Assembly (NCBI RefSeq): GCF_017794765.1
Contig: NZ_CP051236.1
Location: 2,125,312 to 2,189,311 of the forward strand
Direction of reading: 5' to 3'
Length of the DNA: 64,000 nucleotides
Source of the DNA: Nitratireductor sp.
GTDB taxonomy: Bacteria > Pseudomonadota > Alphaproteobacteria > Rhizobiales > Rhizobiaceae
Positions 1 through 8,113 of this stretch are shown here, one piece after another (within the stretch, counting starts at the first letter, position 1; each line of letters begins with the position of its first letter). The notes under the pieces are model-generated. The model was not told where the DNA came from. It saw nothing but the letters and a program-made list of their open reading frames with translations, and searched no databases. A program made the position numbers and the translations under genes.

Positions 1-2
1 CC

Positions 3-599
3 CCCGCCGTGCTCGCCTATCTGTTTCACCGTATCGAAGGCCGGCTTGATGGACGCCCCAGCCTAATCATCGTCGACGAGGGTTGGCTCGCGCTCGATGA
101 CCAGACCTTCGGCGGCCAGCTCCGCGAATGGCTGAAAACGCTCCGCAAGAAGAATGCGAGCGTGATCTTCGCCACCCAGTCGCTCGCCGACATCGACAGG
201 TCGAACATCGCACCCGCGATCGTCGAGAGCTGCCCGACCCGCATCTTCCTGCCAAACGAACGCGCCTTCGAGCCACAAATCGCCGCCATCTATCGCCGCT
301 TCGGGCTCAACGAGCGCCAGATCGAGATCGTCGCTAGGGCGATGCCGAAGCGCGACTATTACTGCCAGTCCCGGCGCGGCAACCGGCTCTTCGATCTGGG
401 GCTCGGCGAGGTCGCGCTCGCCTTTACGGCCACTTCGTCGAAATCCGACCAGGCCGCCATAGCCGAGACGCTGGCCGAACACGGCCGCGAGGGTTTCGCC
501 ATAGCTTGGCTGAGACGCCGCGGGCTCGATTGGGCCGTCGAACTGCTCGGCGACACCATCACCGCGATAATCCCCACCGAAACAAAGGAGAACTCCTGA
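3..599 (+). CDS. trbE: TrbE conjugal transfer ATPase, C-terminal part (5' end outside window)
   Basis: The frame is open from the window edge, so this is the last roughly 198 codons of a longer gene. TrbE is the VirB4-type ATPase that powers assembly of the conjugative type IV secretion apparatus at the inner membrane. Visible here are the Walker B strand (LIIVDEGW), the following VIFATQS strand, and the RIFLPN segment typical of the VirB4/TrbE C-terminal lobe. The Walker A lobe lies upstream of the window. The stop overlaps the trbJ start (ATGA), which fits translational coupling within the trb operon. Family assignment is secure from motifs plus operon order. Confidence 0.93.
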   Translation, partial: PAVLAYLFHRIEGRLDGRPSLIIVDEGWLALDDQTFGGQLREWLKTLRKKNASVIFATQSLADIDRSNIAPAIVESCPTRIFLPNERAFEPQIAAIYRRFGLNERQIEIVARAMPKRDYYCQSRRGNRLFDLGLGEVALAFTATSSKSDQAAIAETLAEHGREGFAIAWLRRRGLDWAVELLGDTITAIIPTETKENS

Positions 600-1363
600 T
601 GACACGGTTTCGAAAACGCTCGCTCCCCGCCCATCTCCTTGCGGCAACGCTGCTGGCAACGCCGATAGCGCTCGGACCCATGATGTCCGAGCCAGCGCAC
701 GCATGGCGTATCGTCTACGACCCGTCCAACCACGCCCAGAACATCCTGCAGGCCGCCCGCGCTCTGGAGCAGATCAACAACCAGATCACCCAGCTCCAGA
801 ATCAGGCGCAGATGCTGATGAATCAGGCGCGCAATCTCGCGAGCCTGCCATACTCGTCGCTCGCCGAATTACAGGCTTCGGTGCAACGCACACAGCAGCT
901 CCTGAATGAGGCGCAGCGCGTCGCCCACGATGTCGCCGACATTGAGCGCGCCTTTACTGAGCAATATGGGACAGCCGCCGCGTCTGGTGATTTCGACGCG
1001 ATGGTCGGCAATGCACGCGAGCGGTGGGAGAATTCGGTCGCAGGCTTCGAGGACGCGCTCCGCGTCCAGGCCGGCGTCGTCGGCAACATCGAGGGCGCCC
1101 GGTCGCAGATGCAGGCGCTCGTCGCCCGCAGCCAGGGCGCGACCGGCGCCCTACAGGCGGCCCAGGCGGGCAACCAGTTGCTGGCGCTGCAGTCGAGCCA
1201 GATCGCGGATCTCACCGCGGCCATCGCCGCCTCAAACCGCGCCCAGGCTCTGGAGGCCGCGCGCGTTGCCTCAGCCGAAGCACAGGCGCGCGAGAACCTC
1301 AACCGCTTCCTCGACTACGGCAGCGGCTACCGTCCGGCGACCGTGCGCATGTTCAGCAACTGA
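599..1363 (+). CDS. trbJ: TrbJ, P-type conjugative transfer protein
   Basis: A 254-residue exported protein of the VirB5/TrbJ family, a minor pilus-tip or adhesion component of the mating-pair apparatus. I chose the ATG at 599, which overlaps the trbE stop, rather than upstream in-frame starts that lie inside trbE. An N-terminal signal peptide (about residues 1-31, hydrophobic core then a cleavage site after AHA) leads into the conserved WRIVYDPSN segment. A Q/N-rich helical region (residues about 42-70, QINNQITQLQNQ) should form a coiled coil, as usual for this family. It sits between trbE and trbK in the standard order. Confidence 0.92.
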   Translation: MTRFRKRSLPAHLLAATLLATPIALGPMMSEPAHAWRIVYDPSNHAQNILQAARALEQINNQITQLQNQAQMLMNQARNLASLPYSSLAELQASVQRTQQLLNEAQRVAHDVADIERAFTEQYGTAAASGDFDAMVGNARERWENSVAGFEDALRVQAGVVGNIEGARSQMQALVARSQGATGALQAAQAGNQLLALQSSQIADLTAAIAASNRAQALEAARVASAEAQARENLNRFLDYGSGYRPATVRMFSN

Positions 1364-1365
1364 CC

Positions 1366-1650
1366 ATGGCGAACGGTCCTGATCATATCCTGCGGCTCAT
1401 TGCCTTTGGCCTTGGAGGCCTCGCGGCGCTTGCCGCCGCCTTCGAGTTCCGTGACGTCGTCGCCCCGGAGCAGACGCCTGCGTCGGTGTCTGAAGCAGCC
1501 GACGATCCGCTGCACGCCACGCTCCAGAGCTGCCGCGTGCTCGCCGTAGAGGACGTCGGGACCGAGACCGTCTGCCGAGAGGCCTGGGCCGAGAACCGCC
1601 GGCGCTTCTTCGCGCCGGGCGGTACTGGTTCTGGCCGGGAGGAGGAATAA
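1366..1650 (+). CDS. trbK: TrbK-alt family putative entry-exclusion protein
   Basis: A 94-residue protein encoded 2 bp after trbJ. One hydrophobic segment (residues about 8-24) is followed by an extracytoplasmic tail with two cysteines (SCRVL and VCREAW) that could form a disulfide. The size, the single membrane segment, the Cys pair and the position between trbJ and trbL match the alphaproteobacterial TrbK-alt family. TrbK of plasmid RP4 blocks redundant DNA entry from identical donors; that role for TrbK-alt is inferred by position and is not shown here. Confidence 0.8.
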   Translation: MANGPDHILRLIAFGLGGLAALAAAFEFRDVVAPEQTPASVSEAADDPLHATLQSCRVLAVEDVGTETVCREAWAENRRRFFAPGGTGSGREEE

Positions 1651-1653
1651 GCC

Positions 1654-2946
1654 ATGGGGGGCGTCGGCGTCATCGACCAATTCCTGGACATCTTCACCCG
1701 CTATATCGATAGCGGGTTCGGATTGCTCGGCGGCGACGTCGCCTTCCTCGCGACCACACTCATCGCCATCGACGTCACGCTGGCGGCACTCTTCTGGGCC
1801 TGGGGCGCGGACGACGACATCATCGCGCGGCTCGTCAAGAAGACGCTCTTTGTCGGTATCTTCGCCTACATCATCGGCAATTGGATCCAGCTCGCCCGTA
1901 TCGTCTTCGAGAGTTTCGCGGGATTGGGTTTGATCGCCTCCGGCGGTTCCCTGAGTGCCGGTGAGCTTCTGCAGCCCGGCCGTATCGCTGAGGTCGGGCT
2001 CGAGGCCGGACGGCCACTGCTTGAGTCCGTCCGCGACCTCATGGGCTTTGTCTCCTTCTTCGACAACTTCATCCAGATCGCGATCCTGCTGTTCGCCTGG
2101 GTGATCGTTCTGCTCTCCTTCTTCATCCTCGCCATCCAGCTCTTCGTCACGCTGATCGAGTTCAAGCTGGCGACGCTGGCCGGCTTCATCCTCGTGCCCT
2201 TCGGGCTCTTCAACAAGACCACGTTCATGGCCGAGCGCGTGCTCGGTCTCGTCATCTCGTCCGGCGTCAAGGTGCTGGTGCTCGCCGTCATCGTCGGCAT
2301 CGGCTCGACCATCTTCGGCACCTTCACCGCGGGATTTACCGGCGAGCCGACGATCGAGGATGCCATGGCCATCGTTCTCGCAGCACTCTCGCTGCTCGCG
2401 CTCGGCATCTTCGGTCCGGGTATCGCCAACGGCATCGTTTCCGGCGGACCACAGCTCGGTGCGGGCGCGGCAGTCGGCACGGGCCTCGCCGCCGGCGGCA
2501 TGGTTGTCGGTGGTCTGGCGGGCGGCAAGATGGCCGCATCCGCAGTTGGCGCAGGCGCACGCGGCGCCGCTTCGATCGCGGGCGGCGCGTCTACCGCCTA
2601 CAAGGTCGGACATACGGCTGCAGGTGGCGGTGCGGCAGGCGTCGCCGGTGGGATGGCTAGTGTCGGCAAGGCCGGCATGAGCGCCGCCGCAAGTCCGCTC
2701 CGGCGCATGAGCCAGTCCATGAAGGATAGCTATCACGCCGGATCACGCGCGGCCTTCGGCGCGACCGGCTCGGTCGCCGGCGGAACCGCGTCCTCTTCGC
2801 CTGTCAATGATGGCCCGCCAGTCTGGGCGCAAAAGCTCAAGCGCCAGCAATCCCTCCACCACGGCGTCGCCACGACCGCCCATGTGATCCGCTCAGGAGA
2901 CCATGGCGGCGGCGGAACGTCGGTCAGCCTCTCGGAGAAACCATGA
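1654..2946 (+). CDS. trbL: TrbL, polytopic inner-membrane conjugation protein
   Basis: A 430-residue TrbL/VirB6 family protein that forms part of the inner-membrane channel of the mating apparatus. Residues about 20-265 hold a series of hydrophobic helices, including the conserved LFVTLIEFKLATLAGFILVP region. Residues about 265-345 form a low-complexity Gly/Ala tract (AAVGTGLAAGG repeats), and the tail is basic and hydrophilic; both are usual in TrbL. Its stop overlaps the trbF start by 4 bp. Length and order are normal, with no sign of decay. Confidence 0.93.
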   Translation: MGGVGVIDQFLDIFTRYIDSGFGLLGGDVAFLATTLIAIDVTLAALFWAWGADDDIIARLVKKTLFVGIFAYIIGNWIQLARIVFESFAGLGLIASGGSLSAGELLQPGRIAEVGLEAGRPLLESVRDLMGFVSFFDNFIQIAILLFAWVIVLLSFFILAIQLFVTLIEFKLATLAGFILVPFGLFNKTTFMAERVLGLVISSGVKVLVLAVIVGIGSTIFGTFTAGFTGEPTIEDAMAIVLAALSLLALGIFGPGIANGIVSGGPQLGAGAAVGTGLAAGGMVVGGLAGGKMAASAVGAGARGAASIAGGASTAYKVGHTAAGGGAAGVAGGMASVGKAGMSAAASPLRRMSQSMKDSYHAGSRAAFGATGSVAGGTASSSPVNDGPPVWAQKLKRQQSLHHGVATTAHVIRSGDHGGGGTSVSLSEKP

Positions 2947-3632
2947 GACTCTTCAAACGCCCCAGCGTGCACTACGGCAAAACGCCCGAGCCGGTCACCC
3001 CCTACCAGAAGGCGGCCCAGGTCTGGGACGAACGCATCGGTTCGGCCCGCGTTCAGGCGAGGAACTGGAGGCTGATGGCCTTCGGTTGCCTGCTGACGAC
3101 CGGCGGGCTCGGCGCGGCGCTCGTCTGGCAATCCACGCAGGGCACGATCGTCCCCTATGTTGTGGAAGTCGATCGTCTCGGCGCCACGCAGGCCGTCGCG
3201 CCCGCCATCGTGGATTACCGGCCGACCGATCCGCAGATCGCCTTCCACCTCGCGCGTTTCGTAGAGAATGTCCGGCAGGTGCCCGCGGACCCGATCGTGC
3301 TGCGCGAGAACTGGCTCAGGGCTTACGACTTCGCCACTGATCGCGGCGCGCTCGCGCTCAATGACTATGCCCGCGTCAACGATCCGTTCGCCAGAGTCGG
3401 TGAAGCCCAGGTCGCCATCGAAATCTCCAGCGTAATTCGAGCATCGGAAAACAGTTTCCGCGTTGCCTGGATCGAACGGCGCTATGCCAACGGTCAACTC
3501 GCGGCAACTGAACGCTGGACTGCGATCCTGACCGTGGCCCTCCAGCCGCCCCGCACAGCGGAACGGCTCAGGAAGAACCCCCTCGGCGTCTTCGTTCATG
3601 CCATCAACTGGTCGCGGGAGATGCCGGAATGA
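2943..3632 (+). CDS. trbF: TrbF, VirB8-like conjugal transfer protein
   Basis: A 229-residue bitopic protein of the TrbF/VirB8 family, an assembly factor of the type IV secretion inner-membrane complex. A cytoplasmic N-terminus of about 40 residues (with the conserved TPYQKAAQVWDER) precedes one membrane helix (about residues 42-62) and a periplasmic VirB8-like domain (VPYVVEVDRLG, then an ITVVL-type C-terminal strand seen here as AILTVALQPP). It starts 4 bp inside trbL and ends 4 bp inside trbG, so it is translationally coupled at both ends. Confidence 0.93.
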   Translation: MRLFKRPSVHYGKTPEPVTPYQKAAQVWDERIGSARVQARNWRLMAFGCLLTTGGLGAALVWQSTQGTIVPYVVEVDRLGATQAVAPAIVDYRPTDPQIAFHLARFVENVRQVPADPIVLRENWLRAYDFATDRGALALNDYARVNDPFARVGEAQVAIEISSVIRASENSFRVAWIERRYANGQLAATERWTAILTVALQPPRTAERLRKNPLGVFVHAINWSREMPE

Positions 3633-4612
3633 ACCCCAGAACCCTGACCCTTCCGCTCGCCCTCTTCATGGGCGTGTCTCTCGCGGGCTGCGCCACCTTC
3701 CGGCCGCCCGAGATCACCTACGACGAGGACGTACCATCGCTGCCTGCACCGCCACCTCCGGTTGTCGAACAACCGCCGCGACCGGTCCATACGCCGCCCG
3801 CCTGGACGCCCTCGCGTGGCGGCGAGAACGCGCGGACGCCCGAAGCACGTGTCATCAATGCAAACGCCGCCGCACGCGTCGAACCGCGCCGCGAGGGCTA
3901 CTTCAACGCCATCCAAATTTTCCCGTGGAGCGAGGGTGCGCTCTATCAGGTCTACGCCGCCCCAGGACAGATCACCGAGATCGCTCTGGAGCCCGGCGAA
4001 CGGCTGATCGGCGAGGGTCCGATTGCCGCCGGCGATACCGCCCGTTGGATCATCGGGAACACCCGCAGCGGCAGCGGGCGCACCGAGCGCGTCCATATCC
4101 TGGTCAAGCCGACCCGGCCCGAGATCACCACCAATCTCGTCATCAACACCGACCGGCGCACCTATCTCGTCGAACTGCGTTCGGACGAGGAAACCTACAT
4201 GCCATCGGTTGCCTGGGCCTATCCGCGCGTCGCAGGTGTGACCCGGCTACCGGCGGTGATCCGTCCAGAGATTCCCCCGACCGCCCAGCGGCATTATCGA
4301 TACGCCATCGAGGGCGACCGACCACCCTGGCGGCCAAGATCCGTGTTCGATGATGGCCGCCGGGTTTATATCGTCTTCCCGCGCGGGATCGTACAGGGCG
4401 ACATGCCGCCGCTCTTCGTAATCGGCGCCGATGGCGGGACTGAGATCGCCAACACCCGCGTCCACCGCAACGTGCTCATCATCGACCGGTTGTTCGCCGC
4501 CGCCGAACTGCGCCTCGGCGGCAGGAACCACCAGATGGTCCGCATCGTCCGCTCCGATGGCGTACGGCGCGGGCCAGCTGCGGCTCGGCGCCAGAATGGA
4601 GAGTCCAGATGA
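3629..4612 (+). CDS. trbG: TrbG, VirB9-like conjugal transfer lipoprotein
   Basis: A 327-residue VirB9/TrbG protein of the outer-membrane core of the conjugation apparatus. The N-terminus carries a lipobox (LAGC, lipidated Cys about residue 21), so it should be an outer-membrane lipoprotein. A proline-rich linker follows, then the N-domain (AIQIFPWSEGALYQVYAAPGQ) and the C-terminal VirB9 beta domain (PRSVFDDGRRVYIVFP, then GNHQMVRIVRS-type end seen here as GGRNHQMVRIVRSDG). It overlaps trbF and trbI by 4 bp each. Intact. Confidence 0.94.
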   Translation: MNPRTLTLPLALFMGVSLAGCATFRPPEITYDEDVPSLPAPPPPVVEQPPRPVHTPPAWTPSRGGENARTPEARVINANAAARVEPRREGYFNAIQIFPWSEGALYQVYAAPGQITEIALEPGERLIGEGPIAAGDTARWIIGNTRSGSGRTERVHILVKPTRPEITTNLVINTDRRTYLVELRSDEETYMPSVAWAYPRVAGVTRLPAVIRPEIPPTAQRHYRYAIEGDRPPWRPRSVFDDGRRVYIVFPRGIVQGDMPPLFVIGADGGTEIANTRVHRNVLIIDRLFAAAELRLGGRNHQMVRIVRSDGVRRGPAAARRQNGESR

Positions 4613-5481
4613 CAGATGAATCCCAACCAGGCCGAGCCGGGCATGGTCAGACGGAGAAGCCGCGTTCCGAACGCGATATCGCCGAAGAGCTCCGGCTACG
4701 CGCCGATCCACCCCCCGTCATGCGTCTGTCCCGAAGGGCCATCACGGTTCTTGCAACTGGCGGCGGGCTCGGCCTCGCCGCGATCCTCATCTTTGCGCTC
4801 CAGGACCGTGGAGCAATCGACGGCCCGGACGAACTGCTCTCGACCGAACGTATCCAGGAGGCCGAAGGACTGAGCCGTCTCCCTCGTGACTATGGGAGTA
4901 TCCCGCAACTCGGACCGCCGCTGCCCGGCGAACTCGGCCGCCCGATCTTGAGCGCCCGGGAACGCGGCCAGTCCGTGCCTGCAGTGACCGCCACCGGCCC
5001 AGCAGTCGATCCCGAGGAGCAGCGGCGGCTTCAGGAGCAGGAGGCGGCCCGCCTCAGCCAGCTCTTTGCCGAGGCGAACACGATCGCGCGCGGTGACACC
5101 CGTGCGCCGAGTGCAACGGTGCCAACGAGCAACGGGAACCTTTTTCCCGTCTCGGACGAGGCGGCACCGCGCAATGCGACCGATAGGCACGAAGCGTTCC
5201 TGGGGCGCGACGTCGATCGGCGTACGATGAGCTCTGACCGTTTGACGAGCCCGCCGAGCCCCTATGTCATCCAGGCGGGCACTGTGATCCCGGCCGCACT
5301 CATCACCGGCTTGCGCTCAGACCTGCCCGGGCAGGTTACCGCCCAGGTCACCTCCCATGTCTATGACAGTCTGAGCGGGCGCTATCTCCTGATCCCGCAG
5401 GGTTCACGCCTCCTTGGTGAATATGACAGCCGCGTCGCCTTCGGACAGAGGCGGGCGCTGCTAGAGCGTTTCAGTTTTTGA
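4609..5481 (+). pseudogene. trbI: TrbI (VirB10-like) 5' fragment, cut by IS630-family insertion
   Basis: The first 285 codons of trbI, including a cytoplasmic N-terminus, a membrane helix (about residues 43-65), the Pro-rich/charged periplasmic linker, and the start of the VirB10 beta-barrel core (PYVIQAGTVIPAALITGLRSD, LIPQGSRLLGEYDS). After codon CTA (5461-5463) the frame runs 5 codons into the insertion sequence (ERFSF) and stops at 5481. The conserved WxRLxxPDG segment of the core lies beyond the element. The product would lack the end of the outer-membrane pore domain, so conjugation by this trb set is probably disabled unless the element excises. Confidence 0.93.
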
Positions 5482-6510
5482 CGGAAGCGTATCCAGCGTT
5501 TTCGAGATAGTTTCTGCATTCGGTTGGTTGGATCGTCGCGATGAGATGGCCGATGTGTCGCCATGTATCCTCGATGGTGCGCTTCTGGGCCTGTCGCATC
5601 CAGTGCTTGATCTTGGCGAAGGCCTGCTCGATGGGGTTCAGGTCGGGGGAATAGGGTGGTAGGAACCAGAGCCTTGCTCCAGCGGCCTTGATGGCCTGAC
5701 GGATGGCCGCAGCTTTATGCGATCCGAGATTGTCCATGATGACGATGTCACCAGGTCTGAGCACAGGCACGAGCTGCTGTTCGACATAGGCGCGGAAGCA
5801 CTGCCCGTTAATCGGTCCATCGAAGACGCAAGGCGCCGTCAGCTGGTCGCAGCGCAGCGCGCCGAGGAAGGTCAGCGTGCGCCAGTGGCCGTGCGGGGCG
5901 AAGCCGCGCAGGCGCTTGCCCTTCTGTCCCCAGCCGCGCAGCGGGGCCATGTTGGTCTTGATCCACGTTTCATCGATGAACACCAGCTTGTGTGGATCGA
6001 GATCCGCCTGAAAGGATCGCCAGCGCCGCCGCCTGCGGGCAGTGTCGGCGCGGGCCTGCTCAAGGGCGAACAGTGTTTTTTTTGAACCGAAGCCCCTCAC
6101 GGCGCAGGAAGTTCCACACCGTGTCGTGCGACACCTTCACCCCGCGCGCCGCCAGTTCATCCTTCAGCCCGTGCAGCGTCAGATGCGATGTCTGGTTGAT
6201 ACGCTCGACGATGAATGTCCGATGCGGTTCCAGAACGCGCTTGCGATGCCCACCCATCTTGCCGGGCGCCACCGAGCCGGTAGCCCGGTAGCGTTGATGC
6301 CACTTCACGACCGAGGAAACAGAAACCCCGAAACGGGCCGCGACAGACCGGCAGCTCTCGCCGCCTTCGAGCGCTCCGACAACGCGCTCACGAAGATCAT
6401 TGGATAGAGGTGCTGTCATCAGATGCTGGCCTCCTTCCCAGCCAGCATCTTGAATCACAAAATCAGCAATCCGGGAATCCCTACCGATTCAGTAAAGCTC
6501 TGAACCGCTC
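5464..6510 (-). mobile_element. Complete IS630-family insertion sequence in trbI
   Basis: A 1047-bp element flanked by the dinucleotide TA at 5462-5463 and 6511-6512, the target duplication typical of IS630/Tc1-mariner elements. Its ends are inverted repeats: GAGCGTTTCAG at the left and GAGCGGTTCAG (reverse complement of the right end), 10 of 11 matching. It carries a single transposase gene in two overlapping frames on the minus strand. Deleting the element with one TA joins CTA (Leu) to GTC TGG (Val-Trp) and restores trbI exactly, so insertion was clean and probably recent. Confidence 0.95.
5471..6419 (-). CDS. IS630-family transposase, two frames joined by a frameshift at A8
   Basis: The first frame (6419 down to 6060) starts at an ATG with AAGGAGG upstream and encodes the paired helix-turn-helix DNA-binding part ([20 protein letters not shown]). 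It ends shortly after RFKKN. The second frame (to 5471) carries the DDE catalytic core: [14 protein letters not shown] and NPIEQAF, with the typical spacing. The frames overlap at a run of eight A on the coding strand (6076-6083). A net +1 shift there gives [11 protein letters not shown], the usual family sequence at this junction. Known IS630 relatives use such slippery runs; here the shift is inferred, and a simple mutation cannot be excluded. Confidence 0.88.
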
Positions 6511-6512
6511 TA

Positions 6513-6872
6513 GTCTGGACGCGGTTGATCCTCCCAGACGGTCACTCCATCGTCCTGGAACGTCAGCTAGGCGCCGACACCGCCGGCTACGCCGGGCTTG
6601 AGGATCGTGTCGATCACCACTGGGGCCGATTGTTCCTCGCCGCCGGCCTCGCAACGATCCTCAATATCGGTGCGGAACTGGGGGCTGACGATGACAGCGG
6701 TATCACCCGCGCCATCCGCGAAGGCACACAGGATACTGTCGGCCGCGCCGGTGACGAGATCGTTCGCCGTCAACTCGCCGTGCCGCCGACGCTGACCATC
6801 CGGCCCGGCTTCCCCGTCCGCGTCGTCGTAACCCGCGATCTCATCCTCGAACCGCAAAGAGGCTATCAATGA
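6513..6872 (+). pseudogene. trbI: TrbI 3' fragment beyond the insertion sequence
   Basis: This is the remaining 119 codons of trbI in the frame restored by element excision. It begins VWTRLILPDGHSIVLER and contains the GLED and LFLAAGLATILNIG segments of the VirB10 C-terminal core, and ends DLILEPQRGYQ. Together with the 5' fragment the intact protein would be 404 residues, the usual TrbI length. No convincing start signal serves this fragment alone. Its stop overlaps the next gene by 4 bp, preserving the original operon architecture. Confidence 0.93.
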
Positions 6873-7090
6873 CCAAGCTGAAACTCGGCCCGCTCGCCGA
6901 TGACAAACCGGTAAAGGTGACCGTCGAACTGCCTGCATCCGTCCATCGTGATCTCATCGCTTACGCCGAAGTCCTGGGGCGTGAGACCGGACAGCAAGTG
7001 AAGGAACCGGTGAAACTCATCGTACCGATGATCGAGCGGTTCATCGCGACCGATCGCGGGTTCGCCAAGGCACGTCGAACCGCTTCATAG
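6869..7090 (+). CDS. DUF2274 domain protein, last gene of the trb operon
   Basis: A 73-residue protein of the DUF2274 family (KLKLGPLADDKPVKVTVELPA). It commonly follows trbI in alphaproteobacterial conjugative elements. The sequence pattern VTVELPASVHRDLIAYAEVLGRE resembles the beta strand plus helices of a ribbon-helix-helix protein, so it may bind DNA, but no function is established. The start overlaps the trbI stop (ATGA). It marks the end of the transfer operon; the following 150 bp to the next gene hold nothing I can identify. Confidence 0.8.
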   Translation: MTKLKLGPLADDKPVKVTVELPASVHRDLIAYAEVLGRETGQQVKEPVKLIVPMIERFIATDRGFAKARRTAS

Positions 7091-7243
7091 TACACACTCT
7101 CGCGCAATATTTTATCACGCAACCAAGGCTATAGACACGTCCCACGGGTGGATGAGTTTCAATATATTAGTTGTTAGACACCTACGGTCAAATCCAGACT
7201 GGCGAAACCTTCTTCACTCGAGGAGGTGAAGAAATAGCGATAT

Positions 7244-7879
7244 TCAGGTCTTACCGGAAGTCAGCACGATTCCGCGCACGAAGGTATCGACCACCTGCGA
7301 AACTGCGGCTTCGACATGTTCCTTGGACGGCTTTCTGACTCCTAAAGTAGCGGTGAGATGGAGATCGCCGCGCACTGCACCCAGGAACTGCTCGGCAACG
7401 ACCTGCGGATCGTCGATCTCGATCGCACCTTGATATTTCTGTTCGCGGAAGAAGGCGGCAAGATGCCGACTGGCGCGACCTGGGCCGTTTTCAAAGAACG
7501 CCCGTGCGAGTTCGGGAAAATGCGGTGCCTCAGAGATCATGGCGCGGTAAAGCGCAAGGCCTTCAGGAGACAGCAGGACATTCAGATAATCGATACCCAT
7601 CTTGAGAAGCGCGTCCGACAAATCCTTGTTGTCCAGGGCGGGACTCAGGGCGGCAAGCACGCGGTTTGACACGTCGAAGATGATTGCTTCGAACAGCGCT
7701 TCCTTGTTGCGAAAATGGGTGTACAGCGTCCGCTTTGAACCTCCGATCCTAGCGTGAACCTGATCCATGCTGGCGCGACCATATCCGTCGTTTAGAAAGA
7801 TATCGGTCGCAACGGCAAGGATTTCGCCTCTCTTGTCCGCTTTGCCAACCGCGCGTGGAGCATCGAACGATCGCGCCAT
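7244..7879 (-). CDS. TetR/AcrR-family repressor, probable regulator of the divergent nitrilase
   Basis: A 211-residue TetR-family protein. The N-terminal helix-turn-helix spans about residues 18-66 (ILAVATDIFLNDGYGRAS, then GGSKRTLYTHFRNKEALF). The rest is an all-helical ligand and dimer domain resembling the AefR-like C-terminal family. It is divergent from the nitrilase gene at 8114. Two near-identical palindromes lie 44-84 bp upstream of its start, consistent with autorepression. The effector is unknown; a nitrile or its product is a reasonable guess from context only. Confidence 0.88.
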   Translation of the reverse strand: MARSFDAPRAVGKADKRGEILAVATDIFLNDGYGRASMDQVHARIGGSKRTLYTHFRNKEALFEAIIFDVSNRVLAALSPALDNKDLSDALLKMGIDYLNVLLSPEGLALYRAMISEAPHFPELARAFFENGPGRASRHLAAFFREQKYQGAIEIDDPQVVAEQFLGAVRGDLHLTATLGVRKPSKEHVEAAVSQVVDTFVRGIVLTSGKT

Positions 7880-7922
7880 TTTTTTCCTCCTGATGCCTCC
7901 CCCGAGTGGGAGCTTGACGAGT

Positions 7923-7963
7923 ACGGTACGATACCGTATCTTTTAACGGTACGATATTGTACC
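7923..7963. promoter_or_regulatory. Twin TetR-type operator palindromes
   Basis: The first site, ACGGTACGATACCGT (7923-7937), has perfect 6-bp arms. The second begins with the identical ACGGTACGATA at 7946 and contains GGTACGATATTGTACC (7948-7963). The two copies start 23 bp apart. They sit between the tetR gene and the nitrilase gene, close to tetR. Repeated dyads of this size are typical TetR-family operators; binding is inferred. Confidence 0.7.
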
Positions 7964-8113
7964 TAGCATAGTATGACTTCACGGCCACGGCCGCTCAATA
8001 AGTCAATCACGGTGCAGCGAGATTTGTTCGCAGCCTTAATGCATCTGTTTCGACCTGTATGTAGCGCCGCCAAATGTTGCTTTTTTTCACTTGATTAAGA
8101 TGGAGAATCAACG

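Noticed and set aside
1327..2736. 469-codon open frame antisense to trbK-trbL
   Set aside because: It lies wholly opposite well-supported trb genes, has Asp/Glu/Gly/Arg-rich shadow composition and no family features; a by-product of high GC.
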